From: Neobacillus niacini | GTDB lineage: Bacteria; Bacillota; Bacilli; Bacillales; Cytobacillaceae | DNA length: 64,000 bases | Assembly: GCF_019749295.1 (NCBI RefSeq) | Contig: NZ_JACWFG010000006.1 | Coordinates: 124,001-188,000 of the forward strand | Reading direction: 5' to 3' | Part shown: piece by piece, positions 1 to 8,326 of the stretch | Position numbering within the stretch: position 1 is the stretch's first letter | How the letters are laid out: each line of letters begins with the position of its first letter | Position numbers and translations under genes: made by a program | The notes under the pieces: model-generated | Databases searched by the model: none | What the model was told of the DNA's origin: nothing | What the model saw: only the letters and a program-made list of their open reading frames with translations

Positions 1-1
1 T

Positions 2-1492
2 TCTGGAAAAAGTACGCTGGCATTCTGTCTTAACCGGTTATATCCAGAAGCCGTCGATGGCGTTTTAAAGGGAAGTATTTCCTATGAGGGGCAAAGTTTG
101 GAGGCTTTTAAAGCAGGTGAACTTAACCAAAAAATAGGGATTGTTTTTCAAGATCCAGAAAGCCAATTCTGCATGCTGACTGTTGAAGAAGAAGTCGCGT
201 TTGGCTTGGAGAACTTTCACATCCCCCGGGAACAGATGGAGTTAAAGATTGATAGGGCACTAGAATTGGTGGGCTTGCAAAATGATAAAAAGACGACCAT
301 TCATACTCTATCCGGAGGACAAAAGCAGAAGTTGGCGCTTGCTTGTGTATTGGCGCTTGAGCCGGAGGTTATCATACTCGATGAGCCAACGGCAAACCTA
401 GACCCGGTATCAAGCTCCGAACTAGTTGAAACCATCGCTCTGATAAAGAACGAGCGTCCGTTTACACTGATTGTCATCGAACATAAACTTGATGATTGGG
501 TAGAGCTAATTGACACCTGTCTTGTTTTAGATTCCAATGGCTCGCTCCTATTTGAAGGTACACCCGCACAGTGTTTTGGAGAATTTGCTTCTTTTTTAAA
601 AAAGGAAGGCATTTGGCTGCCAAAGGTAGTAGAAGCAGCACTAACAGCTAAGATTGCTGGCATGTATAGAGGGGAGAGGCTTCCGCTCCTTAAGAGTGAA
701 CTGCTGGCAGGATTGGATTACTCATTTGATTTTTCTAAGAAAATTAGTAAAACCCTAGCTATTAAGGAACCCATTCTTGAAGTCAAAGGAATTCATGCCC
801 GCGGACACTTGAAAAATATTAATCTAACTATTCATAAAGGGGAACAGGTTGCACTGGTTGGCTCAAATGGTGCAGGGAAAACGACACTTTCAAAATGTTT
901 GGCCGGACTAATTCCAGTTACACAAGGTGAAATCCAGTTTCTTGGCGTTCCACTTTCTAAGTGGAAGGAGAAGGATTTATTTCAAAAACTGGGGTACGTA
1001 TTCCAAAATCCTGAGCATCAGTTTATTACAGACAGTGTTTTTGAAGAAATTGCCTTCGGCTTGGAACACCGTGCCAGCGCTCTTTCCATCCTTGAAAAGA
1101 TAGGACTGGAAAAGCATGCGAATGCCCATCCATTTGCCCTTAGCCAAGGGCAAAAGCGGCGTTTAAGTGTTGCAACCATGCTCGTTCATGAACAGGAGCT
1201 TCTTATCCTTGATGAACCAACATTCGGCCAGGATGCGAATACAGCACATGAAATCATGGAAATTCTTGAGGAAAAAAGTGGAGCTGTTATGATGATTACA
1301 CATGATATGGAGCTAGTTGATCAATATGCCGACACTGTACATGTGTTAGATGCAGGAGAGTTAATTTTCTCAGGTACGCCTGAGAGTTTGTGGGAAAATG
1401 AAGAAATTGTAAATCGTGCAAGATTGAAGCTGCCATTTAGGAAGCAGCTGCAAGATGAATTTGTAAGGAGAGAGATTCATGTCGCTACATGA
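2..1492 (+). CDS. ykoD: ECF transporter dual ATPase (YkoD-like), 5' truncated
   Basis: Energy-coupling subunit of an ECF-type vitamin importer; it hydrolyses ATP on the cytoplasmic side. The reading frame is open from base 2, where the first Walker A (SGKST) lies at the window edge, so the true start is upstream. Two ABC domains are fused: the first has the signature LSGGQKQK and Walker B DEPTANLD, the second Walker A GSNGAGKTT, signature LSQGQKRR and DEPTFGQD. About 496 visible residues fits the fused YkoD family rather than separate EcfA1/EcfA2. It overlaps the T-component gene by 14 bases. YkoEDC imports a thiamine precursor (hydroxymethylpyrimidine) in known cases; the substrate here is inferred, because the S component lies outside the window. 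Confidence 0.85.
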   Translation, partial: SGKSTLAFCLNRLYPEAVDGVLKGSISYEGQSLEAFKAGELNQKIGIVFQDPESQFCMLTVEEEVAFGLENFHIPREQMELKIDRALELVGLQNDKKTTIHTLSGGQKQKLALACVLALEPEVIILDEPTANLDPVSSSELVETIALIKNERPFTLIVIEHKLDDWVELIDTCLVLDSNGSLLFEGTPAQCFGEFASFLKKEGIWLPKVVEAALTAKIAGMYRGERLPLLKSELLAGLDYSFDFSKKISKTLAIKEPILEVKGIHARGHLKNINLTIHKGEQVALVGSNGAGKTTLSKCLAGLIPVTQGEIQFLGVPLSKWKEKDLFQKLGYVFQNPEHQFITDSVFEEIAFGLEHRASALSILEKIGLEKHANAHPFALSQGQKRRLSVATMLVHEQELLILDEPTFGQDANTAHEIMEILEEKSGAVMMITHDMELVDQYADTVHVLDAGELIFSGTPESLWENEEIVNRARLKLPFRKQLQDEFVRREIHVAT

Positions 1493-2258
1493 GGTGAATC
1501 CAAGTATTAAGGCATTTGCTGTGGTCATTTCCATTCTTATTCTATCACTGTTTTTTGACCCAATTACACCACTTCTGACCATCATCTGGGCAGTTAGTAT
1601 TACGTTCATATTCGGGCGCATTTCTTTTAAAAAATGGATCTTATTATTCGCTCCATTTTTATTTATCGCCATCATTTATGTTTGGTCAACCATGCTATTT
1701 CCACGGCTCCATGCAGGGGATTCGGTCATTTGGAAATGGGGATTTCTGACACTGACGGCAGAAGGTTTTCAAAGAGGAGTTTCGCTAGGTCTTAGGGTGC
1801 TGAGCTTTGCTACATTATCAATTATGTTTACGCTGACGACAAAGCCAACGGACTTTCTCTTAAGTTTAATGCAGCAGTGTAAATTGCCGCCAAAGCTCGC
1901 TTATGGAATTATGGCAGGATATCGCTTCCTGCCCTTAATCAAGGAGGAGTTCCAAACCTTGCAAAATGCGCATCGTGTAAGGGGTGTAGCAAGGGCAAGA
2001 ACGATTCCGGAAAAAGTAAAGCAGATAAAGCGATATGTGATTCCACTGCTTGCAGGAGCGATACGGAAGGCTGAGAGAACTGCACTTGCGATGGAATCAA
2101 AAGGCTTCACCGGTGACAAAAATCGGATATTCTACCGAGAGATTACGGTGTCACGTATCGATTGGCTCTTTTTCACTCTCATGATTGGTGCCGTCCTTCT
2201 TAGTACCTTTATCTCTTGGAAACTTGGATACTTACAATTTTACAATGGTGAATTATAA
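1479..2258 (+). CDS. ykoC: ECF transporter transmembrane T component (YkoC/CbiQ family)
   Basis: Membrane scaffold joining the ATPases to the substrate-binding S component of an ECF importer. The 259-residue product has about five hydrophobic segments and the two short Ala-Arg-Gly type coupling motifs of EcfT proteins (VRGVARART near residue 170 and AMESKGF near 206). ATG follows GTAAGGAG inside the end of the ATPase gene, so translation is probably coupled. A hairpin terminator follows about 30 bases after the stop. Assignment to the thiamine-precursor (YkoEDC) branch rests on the fused ATPase upstream. Confidence 0.83.
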   Translation: MSLHEVNPSIKAFAVVISILILSLFFDPITPLLTIIWAVSITFIFGRISFKKWILLFAPFLFIAIIYVWSTMLFPRLHAGDSVIWKWGFLTLTAEGFQRGVSLGLRVLSFATLSIMFTLTTKPTDFLLSLMQQCKLPPKLAYGIMAGYRFLPLIKEEFQTLQNAHRVRGVARARTIPEKVKQIKRYVIPLLAGAIRKAERTALAMESKGFTGDKNRIFYREITVSRIDWLFFTLMIGAVLLSTFISWKLGYLQFYNGEL

Positions 2259-2285
2259 TGGTTGAGGCATTATATCACCAAAAGA

Positions 2286-2315
2286 AAACAGGCTGAATCA
2301 TTCAGCCTGTTTTTC
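2286..2315. terminator. Bidirectional intrinsic terminator
   Basis: Stem ACAGGCTGAA / TTCAGCCTGT with a 3-base loop and T runs on both strands. It serves ykoC and the convergent lipoprotein gene. Confidence 0.85.
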
Positions 2316-2620
2316 TAATCAACGACTTCAATTTTTAAAGCCGTGCCTTGTAATGGATAAGATTCTCGAATTTTTCCATCTGTCCAAATCGCAACACTTT
2401 GACCTTTTTCAAAGTTTTTGCTGTCACTTCCCTCTGGTAAAGAGAGCCAGATTAATCCCAATTTTTTATCTTCTACTAAAATACTGCTGCTCTTGACTTC
2501 GTTCACTGTGCCTGTAATGTCAGGTTCCCCATTTACATTATTATTAGCTTCACCATTGACATTGCAGCCTGTGAGGACGATAAAAAGTAGAATGAAGGCA
2601 AAGAGTACGAATCTTTTCAA
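2315..2620 (-). CDS. Small secreted lipoprotein, DUF3221-like
   Basis: A 101-residue protein with a lipoprotein signal peptide: Lys-Arg, a hydrophobic stretch, then lipobox LTGC with Cys19 as the lipidated residue. The mature part is a small beta-rich domain (GTVNEVKSSSILVEDKK, later KGQSVAIWTDGKI). This resembles the OB-like DUF3221/YobA group of Bacillus lipoproteins, whose function is unknown. The start is TTG at 2620, chosen because GGAGG lies just upstream. It follows another lipoprotein gene on the same strand with a 31-base gap, so the two are probably co-transcribed. The family call is from memory of sequence style and is tentative. Confidence 0.7.
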   Translation of the reverse strand: MKRFVLFAFILLFIVLTGCNVNGEANNNVNGEPDITGTVNEVKSSSILVEDKKLGLIWLSLPEGSDSKNFEKGQSVAIWTDGKIRESYPLQGTALKIEVVD

Positions 2621-2651
2621 ATTGCTCTACCTCCTATGGATTGGAGATGAA

Positions 2652-3101
2652 CTATTCGCCGCTAAGCTGTTGAATCTGGTCGATGATGCTGGTGATATCT
2701 TGGACAGACTGAAACAGTTCGGTATTTTCAAGAATAGCAGGATCGAGAAGACCATCTTTGTAATTGTTCAACAATGTTTCAATTTCGGCTGTAATGACGC
2801 TGTTTTGCTCGATGATTTGCTGGTGAAGCTCTGCTGCAATATCAGGGGCTTGAATTTCACTAAAGGCTTGAGCGCTGTCCTGCATTTGTTGAAGCATGTT
2901 CTGGAGATCCTCAGCTGCTTGAATGTCACTAATCGCTTGCTGTGCAAGCGCAGGGGCATCACTGGCAAAATCAGTTGCGGTGGTTAAATAATCAGTTGCT
3001 TCATTAATATACGATATTGTATCCTGTGCATCATTAAGGAAAGAACATCCCCCAAGAAAAAATAAAATGCTCGCAGACAATACAATCAATAATTTCCTCA
3101 A
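2652..3101 (-). CDS. Lipoprotein, DUF6376-like, helical
   Basis: About 149 residues. A hydrophobic signal ends in the lipobox LGGC, followed by SFLNDAQDTISYINEATDYL and a long alpha-helical Gln/Ala/Asp-rich region. The pattern matches the DUF6376 lipoproteins of Bacillus, which have no known function. I placed the start at the TTG at 3101 because GGAGG lies 7 bases before it; the longer frame from 3128 has no good ribosome binding site. The cysteine would anchor the protein to the outer face of the membrane. It lies upstream of the DUF3221-like lipoprotein gene in one probable operon. Confidence 0.75.
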   Translation of the reverse strand: MRKLLIVLSASILFFLGGCSFLNDAQDTISYINEATDYLTTATDFASDAPALAQQAISDIQAAEDLQNMLQQMQDSAQAFSEIQAPDIAAELHQQIIEQNSVITAEIETLLNNYKDGLLDPAILENTELFQSVQDITSIIDQIQQLSGE

Positions 3102-3205
3102 ATTAAAACCTCCGTTTTGTTTTGGCAAATTTGGAGTACTAAATGCTAGTGTTATATAAAGGATAACATAAAAGCAGAAAGCGTGCTAGGAAGCTTGGTT
3201 ATGGT

Positions 3206-3250
3206 GGTGCCTGTCACCACTCGTGGACACTGTCCACCTGAGGCGGACAG
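3206..3250 (+). repeat. Dispersed hairpin repeat, copy A
   Basis: Core GGTGCCTGTCACC followed by ACTC, the stem GTGGACACTGTCCAC and TGAGGCGGACA. It lies about 130 bases upstream of the RAYT gene in the divergent gap to the lipoprotein genes. Related copies are at 5480, 8268, 9823, 11453 and 16421. Confidence 0.9.
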
Positions 3251-3383
3251 TCATAAAGTTTTTGTAGGGGTGGTTTTGTGGAAGGAATTTGGAGATTCTT
3301 GTCGAATGGTATATTTTGAATGACCACTTTCTTTTGCTTTAGCAATTTCCCAAATTAAAATCTAATAAATAGGAGTGACCGCA

Positions 3384-3995
3384 ATGGGTCGAAAACGCCG
3401 TGCTTGGTTTACTGGTGCGAAGTATCATATTACGAGTAGAGGTAATCGAAAATCTACATTGTTCTATGATGATGAAGACCGAATGAAGTATCTCAGCCTA
3501 TTAAAAGAAACCATGGAACGCTGCTCTTTTACTCTTCACGCTTACTGTTTAATGACCAATCACACTCATCTCCAAATAGAAACCTCAGACACTTCTCCAG
3601 CCATAATCATGAGCACCCTCAACACAAAATACGCTAAATATTTTAATAAAAAGTATGACTATACCGGTCATGTATTTGAAAAACGCTATGGAGCTGAATT
3701 ACTTGATTCCCTAGATTACGAATTCGATGTAAGTAAATATATCCATCTTAATCCACTGAAAGCAGGACTCATAAATGAGCTGGAAGACTATCCCTGGAGC
3801 AGTTACAACTCCTATGTTTATGGCGAAATAAGCCAGCTTGTTAACACCAAACATCTCCTTTCTTATTTTCCCTGCCCAGCATCCAAGCATTACGAGGAAT
3901 ACGTTAAGGCACCGCTAATGGACCTTTTTTTGCTCAATAACGGAAAAGTTATGATGATCCCTAGAAAAGAGGTAAATCCATGTGTGCAAAAGTAA
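3384..3995 (+). mobile_element. REP-associated tyrosine (Y1/TnpA_REP) transposase gene
   Basis: A 203-residue HUH single-strand nuclease of the RAYT/transposase-17 family (IS200/IS605-related). The metal-binding pair H60-x-H62 sits in MTNHTHLQ, and the likely catalytic Tyr119 in KYIHLNPLKAG. The N-terminal GAKYHITSRGN and the PWSSY motif are typical of RAYTs. Such proteins are usually single-copy domesticated transposases that cut or mobilise REP-like hairpins. ATG at 3384 was chosen over GTG at 3375 because AGGAG precedes it by 8 bases. It is flanked by hairpin repeats at 3206 and 5480, and its 3' end overlaps comM by 16 bases. No IS-type ends were recognised other than the hairpin repeats. 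Confidence 0.88.
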
Positions 3996-5464
3996 CCAGT
4001 ATTGGATTAAAAGGAATGGAAGGATATCGTTTAAATGTTGAAGTGAAAACGTTTGTGGGCAATGATTCTATACGAATTGTTGGTCTTCCAGATGCTGCAG
4101 TAAAAGAATCCAAAGAGCGAATCCTCGCAGCACTGCGGTCATTAGGGTATACAGTAAATGGTCAGAAAATCATCATCAATCTTTCTCCCTCTGAACAAAA
4201 GAAAAGCGGGCCAATGTTTGACCTTCCTATGGCTATTGGTGTGCTAGTAAGTCTAAATGAGTTGGCCGCATCGATACCCGTAAATACTGGATTCATAGGA
4301 GCACTTTCTTTGGACGGAGCAATCGTGCCAGTGGAAGGGATGCTTCCTGCGGTCTTAGCCGCTAAACACTTAGGTATTAATCGGCTTTATATGCCCTATG
4401 ATGAAAAACTTCCTCTCTTCAATTTTGAGGCGCTGGAAATTATCTATATATCTTCATTAATAGAACTAATAGGAAACCTAGAAGGAAAGGAAATTTCCAA
4501 TTTTACTCCAAAAGTACAAGTTATAGATGTGGAAAATAATAACTTTATAGATTTTAATCAGGTTATCGGCCACAATGATACAAAAAGAGCATTGGAGGTG
4601 GCTGCCGCCGGCGGACATCATGTATTGATGACTGGACCGCCAGGGTGTGGGAAGAGTATGCTGGCAGAGAGCTTTCCGTCCATCTTGCCACAATTGTCTA
4701 AGGAAGCTCAACTAGAAATAATTGCATTACACCAATTGAGCGGGATCAACTATCCAAATGCCAAAACCCCTCCATTTCGAAATCCACATCATTCTGCATC
4801 GGGAATCTCCATTATAGGCGGTGGAACTTATCCCAAGCCTGGAGAGATTTCTTTAGCCCATAAAGGAGTCTTATTTCTTGATGAAATTGCAGAATTTCCA
4901 AAGAAGACACTTGATATGCTGCGGCAGCCATTTGAAAATGGCAAAATTACCATCAGCCGTACACATGCAACACTAACTTATCCTGCTTCCTTTATCTTAA
5001 TTGGTGCCATGAATCCCTTTCCATGTGGATATGCTGGTTCCAATACACATTATTGTACTTGTACACCAAAGCAAATCATTGCTTACCAAAATAAAATTTC
5101 GGGTCCTCTTCGTGACCGATTTGATATACATCTCAGAATAAAACCTGTTGATCTAGATAGGGGCTCTGAAAATGCAGAATTATCTTCAAGGTTTATTCGT
5201 GGAAGGGTAGAGGCTGCAAGAAAAAGGCAATCTGAGCGGTATGGAAGAGAACTATGCAATAGTAGAGTCAGCTATGATGAAATGCAAAATACAAGCCCAT
5301 TAACTCAAGATCAAAAAAAAATAATCCACCAACTTGCTGCTGAAGAAAATTGGAGTAACCGTACCCAAATAAAGATTATCCGGCTTGCACGAACCATATC
5401 CGACCTAGAAGGGGACTCTTCTATAACGGAGGAAAGTATTTGGAAAGCTGCAAACCTTCGTTAA
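3980..5464 (+). CDS. comM: YifB/ComM-family Mg-chelatase-like AAA+ ATPase
   Basis: Full-length 494-residue member of the YifB/ComM family. The order is an N-terminal LonC-like domain (SIGLKGMEGY, IVGLPDAAVKES), an AAA+ core with Walker A GPPGCGKSM near residue 218 and Walker B LFLDEIAEF, and a C-terminal Mg-chelatase helical domain ending ITEESIWKAANLR. In Gram-negative bacteria ComM is a hexameric branch-migration helicase that helps integrate transforming DNA; the Firmicutes role is less clear. The start codon lies inside the end of the RAYT gene, so expression is probably coupled to it. A hairpin-repeat copy follows 15 bases after the stop. Confidence 0.88.
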   Translation: MCAKVTSIGLKGMEGYRLNVEVKTFVGNDSIRIVGLPDAAVKESKERILAALRSLGYTVNGQKIIINLSPSEQKKSGPMFDLPMAIGVLVSLNELAASIPVNTGFIGALSLDGAIVPVEGMLPAVLAAKHLGINRLYMPYDEKLPLFNFEALEIIYISSLIELIGNLEGKEISNFTPKVQVIDVENNNFIDFNQVIGHNDTKRALEVAAAGGHHVLMTGPPGCGKSMLAESFPSILPQLSKEAQLEIIALHQLSGINYPNAKTPPFRNPHHSASGISIIGGGTYPKPGEISLAHKGVLFLDEIAEFPKKTLDMLRQPFENGKITISRTHATLTYPASFILIGAMNPFPCGYAGSNTHYCTCTPKQIIAYQNKISGPLRDRFDIHLRIKPVDLDRGSENAELSSRFIRGRVEAARKRQSERYGRELCNSRVSYDEMQNTSPLTQDQKKIIHQLAAEENWSNRTQIKIIRLARTISDLEGDSSITEESIWKAANLR

Positions 5465-5479
5465 GGGTTTCATCATTAA

Positions 5480-5524
5480 GGTGACAGGCACCGCTCGTGG
5501 ACACTTTCCACCTCAGGCGGACAC
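5480..5524 (+). repeat. Dispersed hairpin repeat, copy B
   Basis: GGTGACAGGCACC, then GCTCGTGGACACTTTCCACC and TCAGGCGGACAC. Compared with copy A, the first hairpin is inverted (its core is the reverse complement) while the second part keeps its orientation. It lies in the convergent gap after comM. Confidence 0.9.
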
Positions 5525-5532
5525 CGCAGCTG

Positions 5533-5571
5533 TAAAAAAGCCACTACCATTTCTTCAGGCAGTGGCTTTGT
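5533..5571 (-). terminator. Intrinsic terminator of the GNAT/aminotransferase gene
   Basis: On the minus strand the stem AAGCCACT / AGTGGCTT is followed by TTTTTT, starting 8 bases past the stop codon. Confidence 0.8.
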
Positions 5572-5578
5572 AAATATT

Positions 5579-7177
5579 TTACACTGTATTTTTTTGCAGG
5601 GCTCCTTGTTCATAGGTGATTACTTTTTTTAGAAGGTTGGCCATTTTTTCTAGGTCTGCCTTTCGATAGTGGTCGATGCAGGCAATTTGAATCCAGTTTC
5701 GACACTGTAAATAATCACTTTCGTAGTGCAGCTGGTAGCCATGATTGTAGAGAATGTCACCAATCATGACAGAAGAAATGGGACTTGGAACCTCTATTGT
5801 GAGAATGATGGGTGAGCTGTTTTTCTCACTGATAATGGTAAAACCAGCTTGCTTTAGCTGCTCCTTTAGAAAAGTGTGAGTGTCCACCACTTTTTCAAAG
5901 GTTTCTAGATTGATATCTTCTAATGCTGCCAAAAGAGCCTCTAAAAGGTTGGACGATTGTGAGAAAGGAATACTGTCCTTTACCATGTATGTTCCTAAAT
6001 CAAGATATTTTGGTAATCGCACTGATGGTTTTACCTCGTGGTGGTGGAAAACAAACGAAAGACCTGTTAATGCACGGATTGCTTTTCCGCTAACACCAGT
6101 AGCCAGGAACACTCCATCTAAATCTATATTTATTGCCCCTAAAGAGCTAATACAATCAAGGCAAAGCTTGAGCTGATTCTGTTCAGAAATATCCTTCAGC
6201 ATATCAAGATCATTGAGCATACCAGAAGAAGTTTCACTGTGAACAGCCCATATCCAACTGGTATCTTTCGAAATTTCACCAATAATCTCATCACGTGTGA
6301 AGGCCTGTCCCCAGTCTTTTTGAAGCAAATCGAATGGAAGTCCAAATCTTCTGGCTTGTTCAACTAAACGGCTGCCAAACTCACCGTTAGCTAAGATTAG
6401 CCCCCGTCCTGTTTCTAAGGATAGCTGCCCAGCCACCACATCATTCGCAAGGGTACCCGAACCTAGGAAAATATGAACATGTTTACTGTTAACTAATTGG
6501 CTGAGAATACGTTTGGCCTTCCCCAGTTTTTCCTTATACAAATCTGACCGATGAGAAATGGGCATTGTGCTTAATGCGGTCATGACCTTATCAGAAATTT
6601 GGACAGGTCCTGGCAAAAATGGGATTGCAGGCGGTAGAATTCTTCCTGCAATCGATTCGTCAAAGGTTTTCTTTGTTAGATACATAGGTTGAAAGAGTGC
6701 TTCATCAGTGCCGGTTAATTGAGCAAAAGGCTGAAAGCCCATCTGACCGTATAGCTTTAGTTGACGGACTGTTCCAGAAATAAAAGCAATATCATACCCT
6801 TTTTTCAGGCAATATTTTATCAAAAACTGCATGAGTCCTAAAAAGACTCGTCCATTTCGATATTCTTTTTTGACAGATAAAAGTCTAACTTCACAGGGTG
6901 AATGGACTGGAAAGGATAGCGATTGCTCAACAGGGCCAATTTTTCGATCAAGTGAAAAGGGACGGTTAGCACGAATCGCACTCATTCCAATCACTTCATT
7001 ATCTTTTACACAGATGATATATGTATTTTCAGCATGGAAGGCATCCACTAACTTTTGTTCCTCATTCTTTTCGTGCTGTGGAATTTCCTCTGAAAAGGTT
7101 TGATAGTTTAAGCGATGAATTTGTTCAAATTCATCAGCTGTGGTTGCAATTTTGAAAAAGAACTCGTGCTTACTCAT
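5579..7177 (-). CDS. Fused GNAT acyltransferase - class V PLP aminotransferase
   Basis: A 532-residue two-domain enzyme. Residues about 1-170 form a GNAT-like N-acyltransferase (EVRLLSVKKEYRNGRVFLGL, then LYGQMGFQPF); the N-terminal part resembles the FeeM/autoinducer-synthase type of long-chain N-acyl amino acid synthases. Residues about 180-525 are a fold-type I, class V aminotransferase with LPGPVQISDKV at its start, the PLP aspartate in LDCISSLGA and the Schiff-base lysine at about K365 in GVSGKAIRA. It overlaps the upstream PlsY-like gene by 8 bases, so the two are one operon. Substrates are unknown. Coupling to an acyl-phosphate-dependent acyltransferase suggests an amino-lipid or modified glycerolipid, which is my inference. 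Confidence 0.8.
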   Translation of the reverse strand: MSKHEFFFKIATTADEFEQIHRLNYQTFSEEIPQHEKNEEQKLVDAFHAENTYIICVKDNEVIGMSAIRANRPFSLDRKIGPVEQSLSFPVHSPCEVRLLSVKKEYRNGRVFLGLMQFLIKYCLKKGYDIAFISGTVRQLKLYGQMGFQPFAQLTGTDEALFQPMYLTKKTFDESIAGRILPPAIPFLPGPVQISDKVMTALSTMPISHRSDLYKEKLGKAKRILSQLVNSKHVHIFLGSGTLANDVVAGQLSLETGRGLILANGEFGSRLVEQARRFGLPFDLLQKDWGQAFTRDEIIGEISKDTSWIWAVHSETSSGMLNDLDMLKDISEQNQLKLCLDCISSLGAINIDLDGVFLATGVSGKAIRALTGLSFVFHHHEVKPSVRLPKYLDLGTYMVKDSIPFSQSSNLLEALLAALEDINLETFEKVVDTHTFLKEQLKQAGFTIISEKNSSPIILTIEVPSPISSVMIGDILYNHGYQLHYESDYLQCRNWIQIACIDHYRKADLEKMANLLKKVITYEQGALQKNTV

Positions 7178-7736
7178 TGGGTTTCAGCCTTTCCTTAAGA
7201 TTTTCTGCATGTGCTGCGTAAAGCATAACGATTATACCTAATGCTATTGTGCAACTTAGCCAATCATTATTTTTTAGAAAAAGTACTACTGGGATAAAAA
7301 GAAATGCTCCCAAACCAGCAATGGTAAAGCTTTTCTTAAAAGTATAGAGGATGGAAAATCCTAGAATAATTACCGGGACAAGAATTGGGTCAAAGGTGAT
7401 GATGCCGCCAATGAAAGTTGAAATCCCTTTTCCTCCCTTAAACTTTAGGGTAATGGGCTTTATATGACCCAAGATAGCTAGGGCAAGCCCCAATAGTTGC
7501 ACAGTTTCAGAGAATTGCAGGTAACGTGCAGCTAGAATAACGAGGACACCTTTTAAAGCGTCTCCGAGGAAAATCAACACAAAGGCTGTTTTACCGTGTT
7601 GGCGGCCAGCATTCCGCGCACCGACATTACCGCTTCCTTGAACACGAATATCCTTACGGTAGAATATTTTAGTAATCAAAAAGCCAAACATAATACTACC
7701 TATTAAATAGGAAAGTATAAAATATAACCAAATCAT
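7170..7736 (-). CDS. PlsY-like acyl-phosphate:glycerol-3-phosphate acyltransferase
   Basis: A 188-residue, five-TM membrane protein of the PlsY family, which transfers a fatty acyl group from acyl phosphate to glycerol-3-phosphate at the membrane. The three signature loops are present: GSGNVGARNAG (near residue 35), KFKGGKG (near 98) and AHAENLKERL at the C-terminus. The third differs from the usual HRxNIxRL. I chose ATG at 7736 (AAAGG upstream) over the ATG at 7772, which lacks a ribosome binding site. It is the first gene of the operon with the GNAT/aminotransferase fusion. Because housekeeping PlsY normally stands elsewhere, this may be a specialised paralogue. Confidence 0.82.
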   Translation of the reverse strand: MIWLYFILSYLIGSIMFGFLITKIFYRKDIRVQGSGNVGARNAGRQHGKTAFVLIFLGDALKGVLVILAARYLQFSETVQLLGLALAILGHIKPITLKFKGGKGISTFIGGIITFDPILVPVIILGFSILYTFKKSFTIAGLGAFLFIPVVLFLKNNDWLSCTIALGIIVMLYAAHAENLKERLKPNE

Positions 7737-7898
7737 ATGGAACACAACCTTTGTGATTTCTATGCAATCCATAGGTAAAATGAATTTATTTCCATTATAT
7801 AATGTTTCCTAAATTATTCACATATACTTTGTAAAAACAACAGTCAAAAGTAAGGGGGAAGACAAAGAGAGAGGTCGCTTTTCTTACACTATAAGTTA

Positions 7899-7927
7899 AA
7901 AACATCCTCCAGTTGAGGATGTTTTCT
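7899..7927 (-). terminator. Intrinsic terminator after the small membrane protein gene
   Basis: Stem AACATCCTC / GAGGATGTT with T runs on both sides. It immediately follows the stop codon of the minus-strand gene. Confidence 0.8.
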
Positions 7928-8149
7928 TTAATCACCGCCGCCTCCGCCGGAGTCCCCTCCACCAGAATCACTGTCTGCGCTGAAGGCATGGTCGCTGTTA
8001 TAGTCATTGTCATGACTATGGTAGGAGCCGCCACTGTTACTTCGGTTAGGAAAAATTAAAAACGCTAATATAATAGAAATAACACCAAAAAATACTTGAT
8101 CAGCAAAAATCAAATATACTCCAAAGATGAAAATGAGGAAACCAATCAA
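7928..8149 (-). CDS. Small membrane protein with Gly/Asp/Ser-rich tail
   Basis: A 73-residue protein with two closely spaced hydrophobic segments (MIGFLIFIFGVYLIFA and a second ending ILAFLIFP). A hydrophilic, low-complexity tail follows, rich in His, Asp, Ser and Gly and ending in a glycine run. The start is TTG at 8149, with GAGGGG about 10 bases upstream. Similar short membrane proteins ending in Gly/Cys/His runs are common in Bacillaceae but have no assigned function. It stands alone between two terminators. I do not recognise the family. Confidence 0.6.
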   Translation of the reverse strand: MIGFLIFIFGVYLIFADQVFFGVISIILAFLIFPNRSNSGGSYHSHDNDYNSDHAFSADSDSGGGDSGGGGGD

Positions 8150-8240
8150 ACGTAAAATACCCCTCAGAAGACATTCCTCCTTTAAAGTTACAATTATTAA
8201 TAGATATTAATTCCTATTGCATTTTATACATTTAATAAAG

Positions 8241-8267
8241 GAAAAAGGGATGCTAATTGCATCCCTC
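8241..8267 (-). terminator. Intrinsic terminator of the serine protease gene
   Basis: Minus strand: AGGGATGC / GCATCCCT stem with a 5-base loop, followed by TTTTTCC. A half copy of the dispersed repeat (8268-8280) abuts it. Confidence 0.8.
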
Positions 8268-8280
8268 GGTGCCTGTCACC
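8268..8280 (+). repeat. Dispersed repeat, partial copy C (core only)
   Basis: Only the 13-base core GGTGCCTGTCACC is present, directly against the protease terminator hairpin. The GTGGACA half is missing. Confidence 0.75.
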
Positions 8281-8326
8281 ATTTATTCATTTTCCTACAA
8301 TTATACATAGATTTATGCAACTGATA

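Noticed and set aside
3384..5464. Classical composite transposon or IS element bounded by repeat copies A and B
   Set aside because: The repeats are short hairpins also found at four other intergenic sites without a transposase, no target duplication is visible, and comM is an ordinary chromosomal gene.
7773..7927. Possible small gene upstream of the PlsY-like gene
   Set aside because: No frame with a ribosome binding site and reasonable codons; the stretch holds only promoter-like AT-rich DNA and the terminator of the next gene.
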